From JAGHKQ01 sp041920565 (GTDB taxonomy: Bacteria; Bacillota; Bacilli; Bacillales; Bacillaceae_G), in NCBI GenBank assembly GCA_041920565.1, contig JBHGXS010000027.1, positions 1 to 6,760 of the forward strand: DNA of 6,760 nt. Reading direction: 5' to 3'. Position numbers and translations under genes: made by a program. The notes below the pieces were generated by a model. That model did not search any database. It was not told the origin of the DNA and was given only the letters and a program-made list of their open reading frames with translations. Positions within the stretch are counted from its first letter, which is position 1. Every line of letters begins with the position of its first letter. Below, one piece after another: positions 1-4,845 of the stretch.

Positions 1-352
1 ACATAGAATCAACAACCGTTACTTTTGTATTTGTCATTCCTGCTGCACTGCGCGCTGTAGATACCGTGCCGCTCATTCCGCCTGTCATATGAATGGAGAT
101 GATTTCACTGCCGTCCTCTCCCAAGCGGTCGTACAATTCTATAAACGCACCCACAGCCGGCTGCGAAGTTTTTGGCAATTCGTCTGCTTGCAGCATTTTG
201 TCAATGAATTCGTCCGCTGTAAGATCTACCCGGTCCAAATAAGTCTTTCCATCAATGGAAATGGAAAGCGGTATTACATGAATATCATATTTATTCAAAA
301 TGTCTTGGGATAAATCCGCTGTTGAGTCCGTCACTACTTTAATTTTGTGCAT
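1..352 (-). CDS. DegV family protein (fatty-acid-binding, FakB type), partial
   Basis: The first 117 codons are present; the C-terminal part lies beyond the left edge. DegV/FakB proteins bind a long-chain fatty acid and present it to the kinase FakA, giving acyl-phosphate for phospholipid synthesis. The N-terminus reads MHKIKVVTDSTADLS, the VTDSTAD hallmark of the family. It is followed by VIPLSISIDGKTY, the fatty-acid-contacting TSQPAVG at residues 62-68, and MTGGMSGTVSTA at 90-100, whose Ser-Gly-Thr holds the carboxylate in FakB structures. The ATG at 352-350 is preceded by GGGAAG about 10 nt upstream and by a SigA-type promoter, so the gene is probably transcribed alone. It differs in detail from B. 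subtilis DegV itself, so I give the family but no symbol. Family call is very secure; the fatty-acid role is family knowledge. Confidence 0.93.
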   Translation of the reverse strand, partial: MHKIKVVTDSTADLSQDILNKYDIHVIPLSISIDGKTYLDRVDLTADEFIDKMLQADELPKTSQPAVGAFIELYDRLGEDGSEIISIHMTGGMSGTVSTARSAAGMTNTKVTVVDSM

Positions 353-389
353 GCTTTCACTTCTTCCCTAAAAAATAACTCTCTTTGTT

Positions 390-417
390 ATTATACTAGC
401 ATTTACAGTGCTTTCAA
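390..417 (-). promoter_or_regulatory. SigA-type promoter for the DegV-family gene
   Basis: On the minus strand TTGAAA (417-412), a 16-nt spacer and TATAAT (395-390). The expected start point near 383 gives a leader of about 30 nt before the ATG at 352. The -10 is perfect and the -35 has two mismatches to TTGACA. Confidence 0.7.
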
Positions 418-535
418 CCATTACTTTTGTTTTTTCGACAAAAATCCCTTCTTTCATTAACAGGAAAATCAGAAGCTTTTGCCCCGCTCTTAGCTTGGCA
501 CCTGGATTATTTTTACATTCGTTTTTCGTTCAAAC

Positions 536-570
536 AAAAACAGGAACACGCAACCGTATTCCTGTTTTGT
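536..570 (-). terminator. Rho-independent terminator after the ypmP-like gene
   Basis: A perfect 10-bp inverted repeat, AAAACAGGAA (537-546) and TTCCTGTTTT (559-568), with a 12-nt loop. On the minus strand it ends in TTTTTGTTTG. It begins 4 nt after the stop codon of the ypmP-like gene and separates that gene from the degV promoter. Confidence 0.8.
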
Positions 571-572
571 CC

Positions 573-824
573 TTATGCATTTTGTTCTAATGTGTTGACT
601 TCATATACTTTGGAATAATCGTTCCATTTTAAACAGCTTCTGAGATAATCCCGAAACGAATACTGTTGTCTTGGCTTATGATGATTTTGAATTTTGGAGA
701 CAAACAATTGAAGACGCATTTGCAGTTGGAATGACAACGGATCAGCTTTTTGTAAGACGGGGATATCAACGATTTTAACGCATTTGCCATTTTGATGAGT
801 GAAGTAGAAGCTTTTCATAATCAC
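573..824 (-). CDS. ypmP: Small conserved protein, DUF2535 (YpmP-like)
   Basis: An 83-residue soluble protein of unknown function. It starts VIMKSFYFTHQNGKCVKIVDI and carries an IVDIPVL segment near 18-24, a basic/aromatic middle (QQYSFRDYLRSCLKW, 53-67) and a polar C-terminus. There is no signal peptide or membrane segment. I recognise the pattern as the Bacillus-restricted DUF2535/YpmP family by memory of length and motifs, so the symbol is tentative. The reading frame can be opened further to a TTG at 833, but that codon directly abuts the Shine-Dalgarno AAGAGGA (840-834). The GTG at 824 lies 9 nt from it and is the better start. An ATG at 818 (81 residues) is the alternative. The gene has its own terminator and follows the tatC terminator, so it is probably monocistronic. 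A consensus cre box lies about 110 nt upstream. Confidence 0.72.
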   Translation of the reverse strand: MIMKSFYFTHQNGKCVKIVDIPVLQKADPLSFQLQMRLQLFVSKIQNHHKPRQQYSFRDYLRSCLKWNDYSKVYEVNTLEQNA

Positions 825-833
825 AAATATCAA

Positions 834-840
834 TCCTCTT
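834..840 (-). promoter_or_regulatory. Ribosome binding site deciding the ypmP-like start
   Basis: AAGAGGA on the minus strand. It has zero spacing to the TTG at 833, 9 nt to the GTG at 824 and 15 nt to the ATG at 818. This favours the GTG. Confidence 0.6.
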
Positions 841-857
841 TTTTGGATTTATTTTTT

Positions 858-863
858 ATTATA
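858..863 (-). promoter_or_regulatory. Probable -10 element of the ypmP-like gene
   Basis: TATAAT on the minus strand at 863-858. It would place the start near 851 and a leader of roughly 27 nt, the same geometry as the plsC promoter. No good -35 is present at 16-18 nt (AAACTT/CAAACT is the nearest); TAGACA lies 21 nt away. The poor -35 suggests either activator dependence or that the upstream promoter-like sequence at 932-960 is used. Confidence 0.42.
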
Positions 864-876
864 AGATGAAACTCTT

Positions 877-919
877 GAAAAGTTTGTCTAAATTTAGGAT
901 GAAAGAAGAGAAACTTTTC
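877..919. repeat. 9-bp inverted repeat with an embedded palindrome
   Basis: GAAAAGTTT (877-885) and AAACTTTTC (911-919) are perfect inverted repeats 25 nt apart. The 10-bp palindrome CTAAATTTAG (888-897) lies between them. The block sits between the cre box and the TATAAT of the ypmP-like gene and covers its -35 region. It has no U-tract, so it reads as a binding site or leader hairpin, not a terminator. Confidence 0.4.
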
Positions 920-930
920 CTGTTCTATTA

Positions 931-946
931 TTGTATACGTTTACAT
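931..946 (-). promoter_or_regulatory. CcpA catabolite-responsive element (cre)
   Basis: The minus strand reads ATGTAAACGTATACAA, matching every position of the published Bacillus cre consensus WTGNAANCGNWWNCAW. The plus-strand reading has one mismatch. It overlaps a promoter-like pair, TTGTTA (960-955) with 17-nt spacing to TATACA (937-932). It lies about 80 nt upstream of the start point predicted from the TATAAT at 858-863. Repression is expected if the distal promoter is used; activation is possible if the proximal one is used. Confidence 0.62.
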
Positions 947-966
947 TTATAGTATAACAACGAAAT

Positions 967-1000
967 AAAAAAGTGCCCAGCAAAAAGCTACGCACTTTCA
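967..1000 (-). terminator. Terminator after tatC
   Basis: On the minus strand AAAGTGC (998-992) pairs with GCACTTT (976-970), with an inner AGC/GCT helix around a short T-rich loop, followed by a run of T residues. The tatC stop codon (990-988) lies inside the hairpin. Confidence 0.8.
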
Positions 1001-1725
1001 TTAGAGTTTTCCATCTCTCGCTTCATTTTGCGTTTGTACACAATACGAGACAAAGAAATGCTTAGTTCATATATAAACAATAACGGCAAGGCCACTGTAA
1101 AATCAGATATAAAATCCGGAGGTGTAATCATAACTGCAATGACGATCAGAATAAAGTACGCATACCTTCTCATCTTCTGCAAGGCAATCGGATTTAAAAT
1201 GCCTATGCTCGTCAAAAACATGGCAATCACAGGCAGCTCAAACAACACGGCAAACGGAAGCGTCATGTTCATGACAAATTGAAAATACTTTTCCGTGGTA
1301 AACATCGTTTGAAACATGTCATCGCCAAGGCTGACTAAAAAGTGAAGAACGAACGGCATAATAACAAAGTATCCGAAGCAAAGACCTCCTGCAAATAAAA
1401 GAAATAATGCCGGTACATAGAGAATTGTCATTCTTTGCTCATTCGGATGCAATGCCGGTTTGACAAACAGCCAAATTTGCAGCGCTGCAAACGGAATTGT
1501 ACAGACGATGGCAAACACGGCTGCAATAATAAAATAAATCCATAAAATATCGCTTGGGCCCAGTACAGTCAACTTGACTTCCAAATCCTTGACAATAAAA
1601 TGGTAAATGCTTTTTGTGTACACAAAACCAATGACCAAAAAGAAAAAGAAAATAAGAATCGTTATAATCAATCGTTTGCGGAGCTCACTTAAATGCTCTA
1701 CAACACTCATTTCTTGACTGTCCAT
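988..1725 (-). CDS. tatC: Sec-independent protein translocase subunit TatC
   Basis: TatC is the polytopic receptor of the twin-arginine pathway: it binds RR signal peptides of folded precursors and recruits TatA. The 245-residue protein has the family architecture. There is a cytosolic N-terminus with MSVVEHLSELRKRL (6-19), six hydrophobic segments (about 18-36, 62-82, 102-128, 148-173, 187-200, 209-226) and a short basic C-tail. Key residues are visible: F87 and E96 in FVKPALHPNEQRM, matching the signal-peptide-binding F94/E103 of E. coli; E163 in LFELP, matching E170; and the ITPPD loop at 200-204. The ATG at 1725 follows GTGGTGA by 4 nt; an internal ATG (residue 6) lacks a comparable site. 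It lies 72 nt downstream of tatA, separated by a hairpin terminator. It resembles the TatCy type of B. subtilis, recalled from memory. Confidence 0.97.
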   Translation of the reverse strand: MDSQEMSVVEHLSELRKRLIITILIFFFFLVIGFVYTKSIYHFIVKDLEVKLTVLGPSDILWIYFIIAAVFAIVCTIPFAALQIWLFVKPALHPNEQRMTILYVPALFLLFAGGLCFGYFVIMPFVLHFLVSLGDDMFQTMFTTEKYFQFVMNMTLPFAVLFELPVIAMFLTSIGILNPIALQKMRRYAYFILIVIAVMITPPDFISDFTVALPLLFIYELSISLSRIVYKRKMKREMENSNESA

Positions 1726-1754
1726 GTCTTCACCACATTTCCTGATTTCTCCTC

Positions 1755-1788
1755 AAAAAAAGATGCAAGATTGTTACCTTACATCTTT
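1755..1788 (-). terminator. Intercistronic terminator/attenuator between tatA and tatC
   Basis: On the minus strand AAAGATGTAAG (1788-1778), an 8-nt loop and CTTGCATCTTT (1769-1759) form an 11-bp stem with one U-G pair. A seven-T run (1761-1755) is partly shared with the stem. On the plus strand the same position would be a C-A mismatch, so the element is built for the tatA-to-tatC direction. It begins 9 nt after the tatA stop and ends about 30 nt before tatC. No promoter is obvious between it and tatC, so tatC probably depends on read-through, which would give excess TatA. Confidence 0.75.
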
Positions 1789-1797
1789 CCGCCACTC

Positions 1798-1974
1798 TTA
1801 TTTCTTTTCTTTGTCATCCATTACTTCATCGCGCAATTCTCTTGTCGACTTTTTAAACTCTTTTAATGTTTCTCCGAATGCTCGGCCAATTTCAGGCAGC
1901 TTTTTCGGTCCAAATACGACCAACGCAATAATCAATATTAAAATTAAGCCTGGAAATCCAATGTTAGGCAGCAT
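1798..1974 (-). CDS. tatA: Sec-independent protein translocase subunit TatA
   Basis: A 58-residue TatA, the pore-forming or membrane-weakening component of the twin-arginine translocase. It has a short periplasm-side N-terminus MLPNIGFPG, one transmembrane helix (about 8-22, LILILIIALVVFG) and the invariant FGP hinge (21-23). An amphipathic helix KKLPEIGRAFGETLKEFKKS (24-43) and a charged tail ending DDKEKK follow. The length matches the small TatA of Gram-positive minimal TatAC systems such as TatAy. The ATG at 1974 is preceded by AAGGGGG with about 7-nt spacing. It is followed by tatC after 72 nt with a terminator-like hairpin between. No separate TatB is present, consistent with bifunctional TatA in Firmicutes. 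Confidence 0.96.
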   Translation of the reverse strand: MLPNIGFPGLILILIIALVVFGPKKLPEIGRAFGETLKEFKKSTRELRDEVMDDKEKK

Positions 1975-1994
1975 CTGTCTTCCCCCTTGCGTGA

Positions 1995-2013
1995 ATTTGT
2001 CTTATGGACAAAT
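1995..2013 (-). promoter_or_regulatory. Hairpin in the tatA leader
   Basis: ATTTGTC (1995-2001) and GACAAAT (2007-2013) are perfect 7-bp inverted repeats with a 5-nt loop. They sit 20 nt upstream of the tatA ATG and just before its ribosome binding site. There is no U-tract. It may stabilise the mRNA or modulate initiation. Confidence 0.45.
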
Positions 2014-2029
2014 CCCCTTCGTTTCTTTC

Positions 2030-2058
2030 ATTTTGTCAAAAATTGCGGTATCCGTCAA
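2030..2058 (-). promoter_or_regulatory. Candidate SigA promoter for tatA
   Basis: On the minus strand TTGACG (2058-2053), 17 nt, then CAAAAT (2035-2030). The -35 has one mismatch and the -10 has two. It would give a leader of about 50 nt containing the hairpin at 1995-2013. Confidence 0.45.
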
Positions 2059-2124
2059 CTGTAAGCGTATTATTTTAAAATAAAATTGCACTATTCATTT
2101 TTTATTGGATTTGTCATATTTCCG

Positions 2125-2143
2125 ATCATTGAAATTCAACGAT
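2125..2143. repeat. Small inverted repeat after the LysE-family gene
   Basis: ATCATTG (2125-2131) and CAACGAT (2137-2143) pair over 7 positions with one mismatch (a G-U pair in minus-strand RNA). It begins 3 nt after the stop codon but has no following U-run. I therefore do not call it a terminator; read-through toward tatA is possible. Confidence 0.35.
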
Positions 2144-2146
2144 AGG

Positions 2147-2752
2147 CTAGTGAACGCCAAATAATATCAAAATGCCAAAAGCGACAACAAGTGATCCCGA
2201 TATTTTATTAATTAACGATACATACGTTTCGTTCATATTGTTGCGCACACGTGCCAAAAAAGAGGTCAGCAGCAACCACCAAAGCGCATAGCCGAAAAAC
2301 ACGCCCAAAATGGTGGAAAGAATCGTACCCTGTGAGGCATGGTTAGCGTTGATTCCAAGCCCGGCAAAAATACCGGCAAATGCAAGGATCGCCAAAGGAT
2401 TGGCAAGCGTCAGCAAAAACACGGAACCGTAGGATTGAACGAGCTTGCCGTTGCCGACATCCGTCTCAAATCGCGGCTTTGTCAGCAATATTTTCGTTCC
2501 CAGTATGAATAGATAAAAAGCCCCCACAAATTTAAACACCGTGCTGTAATGAAGCAGCGTATGAGCCACATAGCTTACTCCAAACATCGCAATCCCACAA
2601 TACAAAGCATCGGCACTGGCAATCCCAAGTCCCGAAGAAAACCCATAACGAAAGCCTTGCAGCAATGTTCGCTGAATGCAAATCAAGGCGACAGGCCCTA
2701 CCGGAACAGCAAGCGAAAACCCTATTAACATGCCTTTTAATATAGTAAACAT
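2147..2752 (-). CDS. LysE/RhtB-family amino-acid exporter
   Basis: A 201-residue membrane protein of the LysE translocator superfamily, whose members export amino acids or related metabolites by proton exchange. The N-terminal helix carries the family motif LAVPVGPVALICIQRTLLQG (14-33). GLGIASADALY (41-51), with the conserved Asp, follows. Five or six hydrophobic segments are visible (about 4-25, 39-63, 72-91, 110-134, 144-166, 184-200), and ANP (117-119) lies at the start of the fourth. Length is typical. The ATG at 2752 follows AAGGAG by 8 nt. The gap to the iadA stop is 20 nt and holds that ribosome binding site, so the two form an operon. The substrate cannot be read from the sequence. 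The partner gene suggests aspartate or another residue released from isoaspartyl dipeptides, which is inference only. Confidence 0.9.
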   Translation of the reverse strand: MFTILKGMLIGFSLAVPVGPVALICIQRTLLQGFRYGFSSGLGIASADALYCGIAMFGVSYVAHTLLHYSTVFKFVGAFYLFILGTKILLTKPRFETDVGNGKLVQSYGSVFLLTLANPLAILAFAGIFAGLGINANHASQGTILSTILGVFFGYALWWLLLTSFLARVRNNMNETYVSLINKISGSLVVAFGILILFGVH

Positions 2753-2772
2753 AGGTCTGCTCCTTCCAGGAC

Positions 2773-3945
2773 TTATTCAAAGGTTCCCTTTACAATGATC
2801 ATTTGATTTTCTACCATAACGTTTCCTTTGGCAATCACTGTATGAATATCCAACGTATGTTTATCAAGCAATACAATATCCGCATCTTTTCCTTCTTGCA
2901 CCATTCCTTTTTGGGAAAGGCGCAGCACTTGAGCGGGATTGGATGTAATGACTTGCAACGCTGTTTCGAGAGGAATTTGCTCTTCTATTACGGCTTCTTT
3001 CACCGCCTGATATAACGAAGATACTTTTCCGACTTGAAGTCCCGTGAACTCTCCATCTTTATTAAATGCAGGCAAGCCCGCTTGCCCATCGGAGCTGAAC
3101 GTAATGCAGCCGATCGGCACACCATGTTCCAGCATGATCCTGAGGCCTTTGCTGCACTTTACTTCGCCCTCTTCTAAAAAGCGCGGAATGGTGCTCGTTG
3201 TAAAATCTACATAGCCCCCGCGTTTTGCATATCGAATTCCCGCTTGGAACAACTCCTCGTTGCGATTTATGTGAGTAGGATGAAATTGTCGAATCGGAAT
3301 TTCTGTCTTGTCGACGATTTGTTCTAGCAAAGACAGCTTATCCTCTCCATCGCCAACATGGATCTCCACCACTCCCGCCTTTCCGGATAAAATACCTCCA
3401 TTTCGGGCTGCTGCTGCAACTTTTACCAATTCTTCAAACGTCGGCTGTGATGAACGGTGATCCGCAATCGCCACTTCTCCGACTCCAATAATTTTATCAA
3501 TCAAAATAATATCATCTTGAATGCAAGACGTAAGCGTTTTTACAGGAATTTGATAAGAACCAGTATGTATATAGCAAGTAATTCCTTCTTCTTCAAGAGC
3601 CCTCGCCTTTGCAAGAAGGGCTTCCATCGTTCTTGTCGTTCCATCGGTTCCCAATACCCCTACTATCGTAGTTATCCCGGCTGTTGTAGCATCTGTCAAA
3701 TTCAATTCAGGCGTTCTCGTTTTAAAACCGCCTTCTCCGCCTCCGCCAATAATATGAACATGGGCATCAATAAAACCGGGCACAATATATTTATCGGTGG
3801 CATCAATTACCTTAACATCAACAAAATTGTTAGGTATTTCAATCGTATCACAGATATGGCCGATTTTATCGCCTACAAGCAAAACATCCTTTTTTCCTAT
3901 AAAAAAAGGGGCGAACACTTCTCCGTTTTGAATTAAAGTAAGCAT
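2773..3945 (-). CDS. iadA: Isoaspartyl dipeptidase (beta-aspartyl peptidase)
   Basis: IadA is a binuclear-zinc amidohydrolase that cleaves isoaspartyl (beta-Asp-X) dipeptides left by breakdown of damaged proteins. The 390-residue length equals that of E. coli IadA. A small N-terminal beta domain leads to the metal motif PGFIDAHVHIIGGGGEGG (56-73), with ligands H62 and H64 and substrate-binding E71. Y131 and DHRSS (162-166) follow. Then come H196 in EIHVGDG, H225 in PTHINRN with R228, and D286 in SSDGQ, the catalytic base. The C-terminus returns to the beta domain (DADIVLLD, GNVMVEN, VKGTFE). Where E. coli has the carboxylated bridging lysine K162, this protein has E157 (GVGEVAIADH). The ATG at 3945 follows GAGAGG by 6 nt. 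It is first in an operon with the LysE-family gene and has its own promoter. Confidence 0.94.
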   Translation of the reverse strand: MLTLIQNGEVFAPFFIGKKDVLLVGDKIGHICDTIEIPNNFVDVKVIDATDKYIVPGFIDAHVHIIGGGGEGGFKTRTPELNLTDATTAGITTIVGVLGTDGTTRTMEALLAKARALEEEGITCYIHTGSYQIPVKTLTSCIQDDIILIDKIIGVGEVAIADHRSSQPTFEELVKVAAAARNGGILSGKAGVVEIHVGDGEDKLSLLEQIVDKTEIPIRQFHPTHINRNEELFQAGIRYAKRGGYVDFTTSTIPRFLEEGEVKCSKGLRIMLEHGVPIGCITFSSDGQAGLPAFNKDGEFTGLQVGKVSSLYQAVKEAVIEEQIPLETALQVITSNPAQVLRLSQKGMVQEGKDADIVLLDKHTLDIHTVIAKGNVMVENQMIIVKGTFE

Positions 3946-4013
3946 AGTATTCCTCTCTTTTTTACAGAGTTTTTTCTATATTGCTATTTCTTTATTTCAT
4001 ACTCGTCTGATAT

Positions 4014-4042
4014 ATGATATGTTAGAATGGCATACTTTTCAA
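4014..4042 (-). promoter_or_regulatory. SigA-type promoter of the iadA-lysE operon
   Basis: On the minus strand TTGAAA (4042-4037), exactly 17 nt, then TATCAT (4019-4014). The predicted start near 4007 gives a leader of about 60 nt. It lies in the 227-nt region shared with the divergent hemolysin III gene. Confidence 0.6.
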
Positions 4043-4120
4043 GATAGAAACGTGGCTTTTTTTAGCTTGATACATATGATAAACATGTGGGCTGATGGAG
4101 GAAAACAGTTTATTGTTTTT

Positions 4121-4129
4121 TGGTATCAT
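4121..4129 (+). promoter_or_regulatory. Possible extended -10 of the hemolysin III gene
   Basis: TGGTATCAT fits the extended -10 form TGnTATAAT with one mismatch, about 30 nt upstream of the ribosome binding site. No convincing -35 lies at the proper distance. Confidence 0.3.
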
Positions 4130-4157
4130 ACAATTCATTTTTACAGACCATTGCGGC

Positions 4158-4165
4158 AAAGGAGG
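4158..4165 (+). promoter_or_regulatory. Ribosome binding site fixing the hemolysin III start
   Basis: AAAGGAGG, 7 nt before the ATG at 4173. The frame stays open back to an ATG at 4095, but that codon has no Shine-Dalgarno sequence and would add 26 residues not found in the family. Confidence 0.85.
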
Positions 4166-4172
4166 GTTTTTC

Positions 4173-4808
4173 ATGGAGTTACGAATAAAAGAAGAAATTG
4201 CAAACGCAATTACGCACGGAATCGGTGCATTATTAAGCATTCCGGCTTTGGTTTTGCTTATCGTCCATGCGGCGAAATACGGCACAGCCTCTCACGTTGT
4301 CAGCTTCACGATTTTCGGCGCAAGCATGTTTTTACTGTATTTATTTTCTACCTTGCTGCACAGCATCCCTCATCCTAAAGTACAAAAATTATTTACGATT
4401 TTGGACCATTCCGCCATCTACTTGTTGATTGCCGGGACATATACACCGTTTCTATTGGTGTCGCTGCGAGAAACCCTTGGCTGGACGCTGTTCATCATCA
4501 TTTGGTCATTGGCGATTTTTGGAATTATTTTTAAAATCATATTCGTCAGCAAGTTCCTGACGCTTTCAACGATTTTTTATTTAATAATGGGATGGCTTAT
4601 TATTATCGCGATTCGTCCGTTATACGAAAGCTTGCAAGCAGACGGGTTTTCCCTTTTGTTAATGGGCGGAATTTTATATTCCGTAGGAGCTGTCTTTTTT
4701 CTTTGGGAAAAACTTCCATACAACCATATGATTTGGCATTTGTTTGTTCTCGGCGGAAGCGCGATGATGTTTTTCTGTGTTTTGTTTTATGTGCTGCCAG
4801 TGGCATGA
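4173..4808 (+). CDS. yplQ: PAQR/hemolysin III family membrane protein (YplQ-like)
   Basis: A 211-residue seven-helix membrane protein of the PAQR superfamily, related to adiponectin receptors and often named hemolysin III. Family members carry a zinc site and are viewed as possible membrane hydrolases or membrane-fluidity factors; cytolysin activity is documented for only a few. The fingerprint is present: E8, N11 and TH (14-15) in EEIANAITHG; S59 and H63 in STLLH; D78-H79 in LDHSAIYLLIAGTYTPF; and H185/H189 in NHMIWH. Hydrophobic segments run at about 15-33, 42-63, 79-97, 104-124, 130-148, 158-177 and 186-208. The start at 4173 is fixed by AAAGGAGG. It is the only plus-strand gene, divergent from iadA and convergent with plsC, with a shared terminator beginning at its stop codon. 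The symbol rests on similarity and remembered synteny. Confidence 0.88.
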   Translation: MELRIKEEIANAITHGIGALLSIPALVLLIVHAAKYGTASHVVSFTIFGASMFLLYLFSTLLHSIPHPKVQKLFTILDHSAIYLLIAGTYTPFLLVSLRETLGWTLFIIIWSLAIFGIIFKIIFVSKFLTLSTIFYLIMGWLIIIAIRPLYESLQADGFSLLLMGGILYSVGAVFFLWEKLPYNHMIWHLFVLGGSAMMFFCVLFYVLPVA

Positions 4809-4845
4809 AAAAAGTCCGGTTCGTATATGAACCAGACTTTTTTTT
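4808..4845. terminator. Bidirectional terminator between hemolysin III and plsC
   Basis: AAAAAAGTC (4808-4816) and GGTTC (4818-4822) pair with GAACC (4829-4833) and GACTTTTTT (4835-4843) around a 6-nt loop. The one unpaired position is C-A in plus-strand RNA and U-G in minus-strand RNA. A-runs and T-runs on either side allow termination both ways. The plsC stop codon lies at its edge. Confidence 0.88.

Noticed and set aside
408..618. Plus-strand frames of 60 and 63 codons between degV and the ypmP-like gene
   Set aside because: They run through the degV promoter and the ypmP terminator, have no Shine-Dalgarno sequence and show no protein-like composition.
1724..2083. 119-codon plus-strand frame opposite tatA
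   Set aside because: Antisense to tatA, with no start signal.
2532..2780. 82-codon minus-strand frame overlapping the LysE-family gene
   Set aside because: Same strand, other frame. The overlapping LysE frame shows clear family motifs; this one has no recognisable content.
3457..3936. 159-codon plus-strand frame opposite iadA
   Set aside because: Antisense shadow of a well-supported gene. Its composition (many Asn, Arg, Phe and Cys) is unlike a real protein and there is no ribosome binding site.
4095..4172. 26-residue N-terminal extension of the hemolysin III protein
   Set aside because: No ribosome binding site before 4095, the extension includes the true site AAAGGAGG, and family members start at MELR-like positions.
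4173..4808. Virulence hemolysin
   Set aside because: The name hemolysin III is historical. The protein carries the PAQR zinc-site fingerprint common in harmless Bacillaceae, with no toxin context.
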